Shown in pieces: positions 1-6,039 of a DNA stretch of 6,081 nucleotides. The position numbers and the translations under genes are program-made. The notes under the pieces were generated by a model. The model worked only from the letters and a program-made list of their open reading frames with translations, made no database searches and was not told where the DNA came from. The DNA is taken from the NCBI GenBank assembly GCA_016218005.1, contig JACRFF010000244.1:1-6081 (forward strand), read 5' to 3'. The first letter of the stretch is position 1. Each line of letters opens with the position of its first letter. The stretch is from Ignavibacteriales bacterium (lineage in GTDB: Bacteria; Bacteroidota; Ignavibacteria; UBA10030).

Positions 1-960
1 CTTGAGGAGGTGCAACAACTGCACACCGACATTCGGTGGAACATTGCTATCGCCGGAAGCGGCGTGATCGTGCTCGTGCTTTTGGTGAGCGCATTTGTTT
101 CACGCGCCGTGGCCCGGCCGTTAGTATCGATCGCCAAAGAGGCTGAAGCAATCCGGAGCGGCGACCTGGCGCGGCGCATTGAAGTGCGGTCGGAAGATGA
201 AGTGGGAAAAGTGGCGCACGCCGTGAATGAATTAGTTGCCAAGCTCAATGCCGACATTGCGCAGCTCCGGAAGCTCGAACGATTCCGCGCAGAATTTCTC
301 GGCAACGTTTCGCACGAACTGCGCACGCCGCTCTTCTCCTTGCAAGGGTATATCGAAACGCTTATCGACGGCGCAGTGGATTACCCAGCCGTCAACCGAA
401 CCTTCCTCGGCAAGGCGCTGGACCTCGCGCAGCGGCTCAACCTGCTGCTCGAAGACCTCATCGATATCTCACGCATCGAATCGGGTGAGATGAAAATGAG
501 TCTGCGGTACTTTCGGCTGAACGAATTCCTCCGCGGCGTGGTGGAAGACTATGCGAAGCTGGCAAAGAGCAAAGGCATTACGCTTGCTCTGAAGTCGGAA
601 CTCGACGACACGGCGGAAGTCTTCGGCGATAAAGAACGCCTGCGTCAGGTCATGGCCAATCTCGTGGATAACGCCATCAAGTACAATGTGCCAAGCGGTT
701 CGGTCCTTGTTCGCGCAGCCAAACTGAATGGAGAAGTCGAGATTGCCGTTCGCAACACCGGCGCCGGCATTGCCGCCGAACATCTGCCGAGATTGTTTGA
801 ACGGTTCTATCGCATCGACAAAGACCGTTCGCGCGAGGTCGGCGGCACGGGACTTGGGCTTGCCATCGTCAAGCATATTCTCGAAGCGCACCAAACGTCT
901 GTGCGAGTGCAAAGCGAAGTCGGCAAAGAAACGATATTTGCGTTCACGTTGAAAATATAG
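1..960 (+). CDS. Sensor histidine kinase, PhoR-like, 5' end cut by window edge
   Basis: This is the C-terminal part of an inner-membrane two-component sensor kinase that autophosphorylates on His and passes the phosphate to a response regulator. The frame is open from base 1 (Leu-Glu-Glu before a GTG at 10), so the GTG is probably not the start; the sensor domain and first membrane helix should lie upstream. Numbering from that GTG: a membrane helix at about 12-30, a HAMP linker at 31-84 (Pro37, DEVG at 63-66), a HisKA H-box VSHELRTP with phospho-acceptor His102, an N-box NLVDNAIKYN at 217-226, a G1 box NTGAGI at 249-254, an F-box FERFYR at 263-268, and a G2 box GGTGLGLAIVKH at 278-289. The FERFYRIDKDRSRE stretch is typical of PhoR/phosphate-type kinases. 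The G1 box has Asn where Asp is usual. The cognate regulator is not in the window, so the stimulus is unknown. The next gene starts 40 bases downstream. Confidence 0.95.
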   Translation, partial: LEEVQQLHTDIRWNIAIAGSGVIVLVLLVSAFVSRAVARPLVSIAKEAEAIRSGDLARRIEVRSEDEVGKVAHAVNELVAKLNADIAQLRKLERFRAEFLGNVSHELRTPLFSLQGYIETLIDGAVDYPAVNRTFLGKALDLAQRLNLLLEDLIDISRIESGEMKMSLRYFRLNEFLRGVVEDYAKLAKSKGITLALKSELDDTAEVFGDKERLRQVMANLVDNAIKYNVPSGSVLVRAAKLNGEVEIAVRNTGAGIAAEHLPRLFERFYRIDKDRSREVGGTGLGLAIVKHILEAHQTSVRVQSEVGKETIFAFTLKI

Positions 961-990
961 CGTGCTTGTAGAACGTCTTTCTCAATCGAT

Positions 991-996
991 AGGAGG
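991..996 (+). promoter_or_regulatory. Ribosome binding site of the four-helix protein
   Basis: AGGAGG lies 4 bases before the ATG at 1001. It decides the start of this gene: the frame is open back to a GTG at 962, just after the kinase stop, but that codon has no such site. The spacing is slightly short but the match to the anti-Shine-Dalgarno core is perfect. It also shows that this organism uses Shine-Dalgarno initiation for at least some genes. Confidence 0.75.
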
Positions 997-1000
997 CATC

Positions 1001-1408
1001 ATGGAATCGGACAAACTATACCGCGTTGTTTTCTACGTCGGCAGCGGTTGGAATTTTGTAACAGCGGCCGGCATGTTTTTTCTGATTGATTCACTCCCCG
1101 CCATGCTCAAGATCGAGATGCCGCGATACCCGGTTTTCATCTACTTCAACTTGATGTCGATCTTTTTTTTCGGCGTGTTTCAATTTTCCGTGGCGAGACA
1201 CTTACGCGACTCCCACAGCATGGTAGTCATCCTCGTGTGGGCAAAGATCACCATGGGATGCGTTTTCGCCTACGCCGCAGTTGCTGCACCGATGCCGGCA
1301 GAACTGTTCTCTTTCCTTTTGCCGGGAATGATCATCGACGTTGTATTCGGGTTAGTCTATTATCGGGTACTTCGCTATCTTCGCATCCCGAAATTAGCCG
1401 CAGCATGA
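1001..1408 (+). CDS. Hypothetical four-helix membrane protein
   Basis: A 135-residue protein that I do not recognise as a named family. It is hydrophobic throughout, with four likely membrane helices at about residues 8-28, 43-63, 73-94 and 100-121, and short charged loops (for example ARHLRDSHS between helices 2 and 3). It has no signal peptide cleavage site, no cysteine pair and no obvious catalytic motif. The C-terminus is basic (RVLRYLRIPK), which suggests a cytoplasmic tail by the positive-inside rule. The ATG at 1001 is chosen for its AGGAGG; starting at GTG 962 would add 13 residues that look non-native. It sits 40 bases after the histidine kinase and 82 bases before the SulP transporter on the same strand, so co-transcription with the kinase is likely. 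A role as accessory to the sensor is only a guess from position. The coding status itself is well supported by the ribosome site and the consistent membrane pattern. Confidence 0.8.
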   Translation: MESDKLYRVVFYVGSGWNFVTAAGMFFLIDSLPAMLKIEMPRYPVFIYFNLMSIFFFGVFQFSVARHLRDSHSMVVILVWAKITMGCVFAYAAVAAPMPAELFSFLLPGMIIDVVFGLVYYRVLRYLRIPKLAAA

Positions 1409-1490
1409 AACGACGTTGTCGCACGTAGAAGAAAACTGCGAACGCAGAAAAAGTAACAATCACCATCGATACCATATTGCTTGAGCCACA

Positions 1491-3167
1491 ATGAACAAAC
1501 GTCTCATACCGAAATCATTCTCCATCCTCCGCGAAGGATACTCCGCACACGATTTCTCTTCGGACTTGGTTGCCGGCATCATCGTCGGTATTATCGCCTT
1601 GCCGCTGGCGATCGCGTTCGCCATTGCCTCCGGCGTAAAACCTGAACAGGGACTTTACACGGCCATCATCGCCGGATTTGTCATCGCGGTGTTTGGCGGA
1701 AGCCGAACGCAAGTGAGCGGTCCGACGGGCGCGTTCATCGTCATTGTGTACGGGATCGTACAGCAGCACGGGTATGAAGGCCTCGCTGTGGCTACGCTTC
1801 TTGCCGGCATCCTCTTGGTGTTGATGGGACTCGCACGGATGGGTGTGCTGCTGAGATTCATTCCGTACCCGGTTACGGTCGGATTCACGAGCGGCATTGC
1901 GGTCATTATTTTTTCATCGCAGGTGCACGACATGCTTGGCTTGCAGATGACTTCCGTGCCGGCGGAATTTATCGAGAAGTGGAGCGCATTTGGCGCGGCA
2001 ATGTCAACGTTCAACTCGTACGCGCTGGCGGTTGGAGTTGTTGCGCTCGGCATCATCGTGGGCTGGCCATACGTCACGAAGCGAATTCCCGGCTCTCTCG
2101 TGGCCATTCTCCTTTTGACGGCGGCAACGCAAGTATTGCATCTGCCGGTGGAAACCATCGGCAGCAGATTTGGCGAAGTGCCGAATCACTTGCCGGCACC
2201 GGTGCTTCGTTCACTCAGCTGGCCGCTCATCGTCAAAATGTTCTCGCCCGCAGTAACCCTTGCCCTGCTTGCGGCGTTGGAATCGCTCCTCTCGGCGGTC
2301 GTGGCAGACGGCATGATGGGAACGCGACATCGCTCGAACATGGAGCTGATTGCGCAAGGCATCGGCAATATACTTTCGCCGATGTTCAACGGCATTCCGG
2401 CAACGGGCGCCATTGCGCGAACCGCCGCCAACATCAAGAACGGAGCGCGCACCCCGGTTGCGGCTATGATTCACGCCGTGGTGTTGCTGCTGATCATGAT
2501 GCTGTGCGGACATTGGGCGGCATTGATACCGATGCCGGTACTTGCTGCCATCTTGGTTCACGTCTCATACAACATGAGCGAATGGCGAGCATTCACCAAA
2601 CTTGTGCGCACAAGTCCGCGCGGCGACGTGGCGGTCCTCTTCGCAACATTCCTCTTGACCGTCTTTATCGACCTGACGGTCGCCATTCAAGTCGGCGTTG
2701 TGCTGGCAGCATTCCTCTTCCTCCAACGGATGTCGAATGCAACGCAGGTCGGATTGCTGACACGCGACATCCAAGAAAACGCGCTCGAGGGCGACGATGC
2801 GGTCGGATTGCCGGCACAAGCGATTCCCAAGGGCGTCGAAGTATTTCAGATTCAAGGTTCGCTGTTCTTTGGAGCGATCGAACAATTCAAAGACGCTATG
2901 CAGCAAGTCGAAGAACCGCCCAAAGTATTGGTCATCGAAATGCGGAGCGTCATCGGAATCGACGCCACCGGACTTCAAGCGCTTGACGACCTTCACAAGC
3001 GCATCAAGAGAAAAGGTTCGACGCTTATCCTCTCCGGCCCCCATTCGCAGCCGGTCGTAGCTATGCAACAATCGGGATTTCTCGACGCCGTGGGCGAGGA
3101 CAACATTGTCGGTTCATTAGACGAAGCGTTCGAGCGAGCGCACCGCCTGTTAGAATCTCGCACCTGA
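1491..3167 (+). CDS. SulP/SLC26 family anion transporter with STAS domain, DauA-like
   Basis: A complete 558-residue inner-membrane transporter, the usual length for bacterial SulP proteins. Visible landmarks: an N-terminal cytoplasmic segment, then the transport domain from about residue 24 (SDLVAGIIVGIIALPLAIAF), the signature GLYTAIIAGF at 54-63, VSGPTGAF at 75-82, FTSGIAVI at 132-139, the conserved ESLLSAVVADGMMGT at 264-278, GNILSPMFNGIPATGAIART at 292-311, and NMSEW at 361-365. A C-terminal STAS domain spans about 447-555, with IDATG at 490-494 at the loop where STAS proteins often carry a phosphorylatable Ser/Thr. The order and wording of these motifs recall E. coli DauA, a C4-dicarboxylate carrier, but SulP members also carry sulfate or bicarbonate, so the substrate cannot be fixed from sequence alone. 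No strong Shine-Dalgarno precedes the ATG; the start is supported by the alignment with family N-termini. The 82-base gap upstream holds only short hairpins, and I see no convincing promoter there. Confidence 0.95.
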   Translation: MNKRLIPKSFSILREGYSAHDFSSDLVAGIIVGIIALPLAIAFAIASGVKPEQGLYTAIIAGFVIAVFGGSRTQVSGPTGAFIVIVYGIVQQHGYEGLAVATLLAGILLVLMGLARMGVLLRFIPYPVTVGFTSGIAVIIFSSQVHDMLGLQMTSVPAEFIEKWSAFGAAMSTFNSYALAVGVVALGIIVGWPYVTKRIPGSLVAILLLTAATQVLHLPVETIGSRFGEVPNHLPAPVLRSLSWPLIVKMFSPAVTLALLAALESLLSAVVADGMMGTRHRSNMELIAQGIGNILSPMFNGIPATGAIARTAANIKNGARTPVAAMIHAVVLLLIMMLCGHWAALIPMPVLAAILVHVSYNMSEWRAFTKLVRTSPRGDVAVLFATFLLTVFIDLTVAIQVGVVLAAFLFLQRMSNATQVGLLTRDIQENALEGDDAVGLPAQAIPKGVEVFQIQGSLFFGAIEQFKDAMQQVEEPPKVLVIEMRSVIGIDATGLQALDDLHKRIKRKGSTLILSGPHSQPVVAMQQSGFLDAVGEDNIVGSLDEAFERAHRLLESRT

Positions 3168-3179
3168 CCTTCTTCCTCT

Positions 3180-3197
3180 TCGATGTGTATCCATCGA
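3180..3197 (+). other. Small hairpin after the SulP stop
   Basis: TCGATG and CATCGA form perfect 6-base arms around a 6-base loop, 12 bases after the transporter stop codon. There is no T-tract behind it, so it does not meet the usual form of an intrinsic terminator. It could still protect the 3' end of the message, or be chance. Confidence 0.25.
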
Positions 3198-3224
3198 CTT
3201 GAGACGTGGACGATAAGTCGCCTT

Positions 3225-3274
3225 GCCCGCCAGAACCTGCCCGCCTACGGCATTCAGGCGGGCGCACAGCGGGC
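3225..3274. repeat. Nested GC-rich palindromic intergenic element
   Basis: An inner hairpin has perfect 8-base arms, GCCCGCCT (3239-3246) and AGGCGGGC (3256-3263), around the 9-base loop ACGGCATTC. It is enclosed by a second pair, GCCCGC (3225-3230) and GCGGGC (3269-3274). The arms repeat the same GCCCGCC core twice on the left (3225 and 3239). This is the form of a REP/BIME-like dispersed repeat rather than a terminator, since no T-tract follows until the T7 run at 3318-3324, 44 bases away. The sequence GCCCGCCTA recurs inside the next gene at 4489-4497, which supports a dispersed family. Confidence 0.65.
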
Positions 3275-3327
3275 TGGCTTATGCCCAATCTCGAAAAATG
3301 AAATAAACTACAAAGAGTTTTTTTCGA

Positions 3328-3414
3328 TAGGAGGGTTCTGCCGAAGGCATGGCTTTGCCATCGTCCATGTCTCTTGCCTCTGGTGAACCGGCTTGTTACT
3401 TTGCCACACCATGA
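3328..3414 (+). other. Possible leader mini-ORF with Shine-Dalgarno, overlapping the next start
   Basis: A strong ribosome-site-like TAGGAGGG lies at 3328-3334, but no long gene begins just after it. The first start codon is an ATG at 3349 (spacer 14 bases, longer than ideal), opening a 21-codon frame whose stop TGA (3412-3414) overlaps the ATG (3411-3413) of the outer-membrane protein gene as ATGA. That downstream ATG has no Shine-Dalgarno of its own. This is the arrangement expected for translational coupling. The mini-ORF start is also the first arm of a hairpin (ATGGC, TTT, GCCAT at 3349-3361). The peptide resembles nothing I know, and chance is a serious alternative. Confidence 0.25.
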
Positions 3415-5897
3415 AACTGCGATCTTTCCTCGGTGTCGTCCTGTTGTGTTGGACCTCCCCATGGCCGCAAGCAACGGCGCAGACATCTCAGCGTGTTTTC
3501 TTAGCCGCCGATTCATCGTTGCTTGCCGGCGCGACGCATAGATTTTTCTTCGGCGACCATTGGCGCACCGCGTGGGCAATGCCGATTGAAGTTCCATTGA
3601 TTGACCCGCAATCCGCACACAGCACATTTACGCCGATGCACGTAGAGGCTCCGAATCTTTTGCCGGAAGAACTCCGCGTCTCCTTCGCCGGATGGATTGT
3701 TCGCGATCAGGTTTCTGCGTTTCATCCGTTTGCAACGTTGATTGCGCTGCCGTTTGCAGAGCGGCTTGCCGTCGGCACGCCGCCATACTCTCTCGCGGCG
3801 GAGCGAGATAGTTCGACGGGCAGATTCATACTGGGATACGCTTCGCCGGCGCAATCCTATCGCAGCCTCACAACGGATGAAGTTTTGATTTTCACAGAAG
3901 CCAACCCGCGCCAACGAGTGGACGACGTCGAATATCTCAAAGCAAGATTGCTCGACCTCTTCCTCGGCAACGCCAAGCGGTCTCGCGCCGATTGGCGATG
4001 GAAGCTGTCAAAAGATTCACTGCAATCAATGTGGAAACCGATGCCGGCAGACTTCGATGCCGCGTTCTCTCAATTCGACGGAGTGATCCCTGCTCTCGCT
4101 GCTCTCAGTGTGAACCAGATCGAGCACGTGGGGAAATCGTTCGGCAGTGTCGAGAAGCTTTCCTCCCACAATCGCGCACTTGACCGGCGATTGTTAGGCG
4201 CGCTCACCAAGCAGACGTGGGATTCGCTCTCGCATTGGATGCAATCGGTGTTGACGGACGCTGTAATCGATTCGCTGATCGGTCAATCTCGCCGCCTCTT
4301 GACCGAACAAGACCAGCAGTACCTTTCCGGAATTCTCAAAGCTCGCTCTCGCCATCTTGCCGAAGCGGCAAACGACTACTATCGCCTGATGTCGGAAAGC
4401 GTAGAGATCTACGGCACCGACCAAAACGACGACGTTACCGTGAAACGAATTGGCAGGCATGTTCTTGCTGTTGAAATGCATCAGGCAGGCCCGCCTAAGC
4501 GGGAAGCGCGTCGGCGGGATTTCGGCGAGATCAATCGAGCCGCAGGCCCGCTCACCTACTCTCGAACCTTCAGCGACGACTATACGAGCGACGTCCGCAT
4601 TTTTCTCCTCGGTGGCGACGACGTTGCTGTGGTCGAAGGCGAATCCAACAATACCTTTACGGTGGTGGTCAACGGCGGCACGGGAAGAGACACCTTACTC
4701 GACCGCGCGCGAAGCAAAAGTATTCTCGGGGCGCTCGGCAGACTTGGCCGCATCTCCGCCGGGCCAACGATCTTTGACGATACCGGCGTTCATGATGAGT
4801 CTGTTTCCCTCTCAAACGCTTTGCTTCAAAACGGAAATGAAGAAGAATCAACCGCCAAAGATTGGGGAAGTGGAACGGGCTTCGCGCCTTGGTTAGACGT
4901 CAATCCTGACGACGGTTTGTTCGTCGGCGGAGGTCCGACATGGACGAGATTCGGATACCGCTACGCGCCATATCGGTCTCATCTTGCCATTCTCGGCGGT
5001 CTCGCAACCAGCACTGGCCGCTACCGCATCGATGTGAGCGCGGCGTTCCATGATTGGTTCGATGGAGCACGAATTCGATTTCAACTTCACGCATCGCAGC
5101 TTGATCTCTCAAACTATTTCGGCCTTGGCAATGAAACGCCATTCTCCTTATCCAGTGAGCGAGTAAAATTCTATAAGTCCGACCAACAACAAGTGTATGT
5201 GAAAACTGCGGTGGACTTTTCTTCGCATCGGAATCTCGCGGTCGAAATCTCCGGCCTCATCAAGCTCGTGGATAACAACCCAAGGCCGGCGTCGTTCCTA
5301 TCGATCCAAAACCCGCCGTTCGCACACGCCACGCTCACATTTGCGGCCGTGAGTCTCCACAGCAGGTGGGATAGCCGCAACGACGACTATTTCCCCACGA
5401 CCGGGGCACTGGTAGACATCGAACTCGCTCGCGTGCCGGGCATACTCGACAACCCAAACTCGTTCACTCGGCTCAAGTGCGAAGCAAGAAACTTTTTTAC
5501 TCTCCCACCGTACGAATCGATTCTGGCGCTGCGTCTGGCTGGAGAACAATTGTGGGGAGCGCATCCGTTCTTCGAATCGGCCTTCATCGGCGGCAACGGG
5601 TCGCTTCGGGGATTCGAACGCCAGCGCTTTGCGGGAGATGCGTCGTTCACGATCAACGCGGAACTGCGAACGCATCTGGCAACTGCCACCGTGCTCGTGC
5701 CGCTGTGGATGGGGTCGACGGTGTTCGCCGAAAGCGGACGTGTGTTTTTGGCAACGGAAAGCTCGTCTCGATGGCACGGCGCGGCAGGTGCGGGGTGCTG
5801 GATTTCGGCAATCAAGAAAGAATACGTGCTTGCACTCTCCATCGCCCGATCTGAAGATCAGACGGCATTCTACGCATCGCTCGGCTTTCCGTTCTGA
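3411..5897 (+). CDS. Omp85/BamA-type outer-membrane protein with degenerate kinase-like N-terminal region
   Basis: An 828-residue exported protein. The start is ATG 3411, because a signal peptide begins there (MKLR, hydrophobic FLGVVLL, likely cleavage after ATA at 21-23) and the frame is closed by a stop at 3384. Residues about 39-224 resemble the N-terminal module of Bacteroidota BamA/TamA-like proteins, which I relate to CotH/FAM20 kinase folds: HWRTAWAMPIEVPLID at 50-65, RDQVSAFHPFATL at 98-110, LKARLLDLFLGN then DWRW near 176-197, and PMPADFDAAFSQFDG at 210-224. A YGTD segment (334-337) and a GGDD...GGTGRD segment (401-427) follow. From about 493 the protein becomes a beta-barrel (NPDDGLFVGGG, alternating aromatic strands) with the Omp85 loop-6 motif GSLRGF at 730-735 and a terminal Phe828, the usual outer-membrane insertion signal. 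No POTRA domain is evident. A palindromic repeat is embedded at residues 360-370. Family assignment is firm for the barrel and tentative for the N-terminal region; the exact role is unknown. Confidence 0.85.
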   Translation: MKLRSFLGVVLLCWTSPWPQATAQTSQRVFLAADSSLLAGATHRFFFGDHWRTAWAMPIEVPLIDPQSAHSTFTPMHVEAPNLLPEELRVSFAGWIVRDQVSAFHPFATLIALPFAERLAVGTPPYSLAAERDSSTGRFILGYASPAQSYRSLTTDEVLIFTEANPRQRVDDVEYLKARLLDLFLGNAKRSRADWRWKLSKDSLQSMWKPMPADFDAAFSQFDGVIPALAALSVNQIEHVGKSFGSVEKLSSHNRALDRRLLGALTKQTWDSLSHWMQSVLTDAVIDSLIGQSRRLLTEQDQQYLSGILKARSRHLAEAANDYYRLMSESVEIYGTDQNDDVTVKRIGRHVLAVEMHQAGPPKREARRRDFGEINRAAGPLTYSRTFSDDYTSDVRIFLLGGDDVAVVEGESNNTFTVVVNGGTGRDTLLDRARSKSILGALGRLGRISAGPTIFDDTGVHDESVSLSNALLQNGNEEESTAKDWGSGTGFAPWLDVNPDDGLFVGGGPTWTRFGYRYAPYRSHLAILGGLATSTGRYRIDVSAAFHDWFDGARIRFQLHASQLDLSNYFGLGNETPFSLSSERVKFYKSDQQQVYVKTAVDFSSHRNLAVEISGLIKLVDNNPRPASFLSIQNPPFAHATLTFAAVSLHSRWDSRNDDYFPTTGALVDIELARVPGILDNPNSFTRLKCEARNFFTLPPYESILALRLAGEQLWGAHPFFESAFIGGNGSLRGFERQRFAGDASFTINAELRTHLATATVLVPLWMGSTVFAESGRVFLATESSSRWHGAAGAGCWISAIKKEYVLALSIARSEDQTAFYASLGFPF
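4489..4518. repeat. Palindromic repeat embedded in the outer-membrane protein gene
   Basis: CCCGCC (4490-4495) and GGCGGG (4513-4518) are perfect inverted arms. The left arm can instead pair with GCGGG at 4499-4503 (CCCGC, loop CTAA, GCGGG). Its GCCCGCCTA core is identical to that at 3239-3247 in the upstream spacer. Here it is read in frame as part of a Pro/Arg/Lys-rich loop (GPPKREARRRD) unlike the flanking protein, lying between a beta-like segment (HVLAVEM) and YSRTFSDDYTSDVRIF. I infer an insertion that kept the frame. Confidence 0.55.
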
Positions 5898-5912
5898 ATC
5901 GAATTGGGTATA

Positions 5913-5942
5913 TTGGCGTGTAAACCCCGTGTTCACTATAAA
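5913..5942 (+). promoter_or_regulatory. Candidate sigma70-type promoter for the MOSC gene
   Basis: TTGGCG (5913-5918) and TATAAA (5937-5942) are separated by 18 bases, matching the -35 and -10 consensus at 4 and 5 of 6 positions. The site lies just after the outer-membrane protein stop and about 100 bases before the next start, in a locally AT-rich stretch. The transcript would carry the palindrome at 5969-5996 in its leader. A TATATT at 5909-5914 is an alternative -10 with no good -35. If the organism uses a Bacteroidota-type housekeeping sigma factor, this consensus may not apply. Confidence 0.3.
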
Positions 5943-5968
5943 GGAATTAAATATTTTCATCCCCGTGG

Positions 5969-5996
5969 GGGCTTCGACTGAGCTCAGCCGAAGTCC
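5969..5996. repeat. Intergenic palindromic repeat with CTGAGCTCAG core
   Basis: A near-perfect 28-base inverted repeat: arms GGGCTTCG (5969-5976) and CGAAGTCC (5989-5996), one A/C mismatch (5977/5988) and one G-T wobble (5971/5994), around the perfect palindrome CTGAGCTCAG (5978-5987). A CCCCGTGGGG palindrome (5961-5970) abuts it, and CCCCGT (5961-5966) can also pair with ACGGGG at 6015-6020. Sequences with CTTCGACTGAGCTCAG are, in my recollection, common dispersed intergenic repeats of Bacteroidota-related genomes. There is no T-tract, so intrinsic termination is unlikely. Confidence 0.65.
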
Positions 5997-6039
5997 AAGC
6001 CACAGGGCATTCTAACGGGGTAAACATTTCGCTCGCAAC

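Noticed and set aside
1163..1170. Run of eight T in the four-helix protein gene, considered as a phase-variation tract
   Set aside because: It encodes consecutive Phe codons in a membrane helix, the frame is intact on both sides, and a run of eight is weak evidence for slippage control.
1411..1447. Two short hairpins (CGAC/GTCG and CTGCG/CGCAG) before the transporter, considered as a terminator
   Set aside because: The arms are only 4-5 bases and on the plus strand are followed by A residues, not T. On the minus strand a TTTT follows but no gene there needs a terminator.
1979..2986. 335-codon plus-strand frame inside the transporter gene
   Set aside because: It is fully contained in the SulP gene in another frame. 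The product is rich in Arg, His and Gly with no domain pattern, while the SulP motifs run through the whole region.
3318..3324. T7 tract, considered as the tail of an intrinsic terminator for the transporter
   Set aside because: The nearest stable hairpin ends 44 bases earlier; no GC-rich stem directly precedes the run.
3183..3386. 67-codon frame in the spacer before the outer-membrane protein gene
   Set aside because: It reads straight through the GC-rich palindrome, has no ribosome site at its start, and resembles no protein.
3061..3627. 188-codon open frame on the minus strand across the spacer
   Set aside because: It overlaps the ends of two supported genes, has a basic low-complexity composition and no recognisable motif or ribosome site.
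5298..5960. 220-codon open frame on the minus strand
   Set aside because: It lies almost entirely opposite the barrel-coding region. The product is Arg/Cys-rich with no domain pattern, as expected of an antisense shadow, while the plus-strand frame shows clear Omp85 features.
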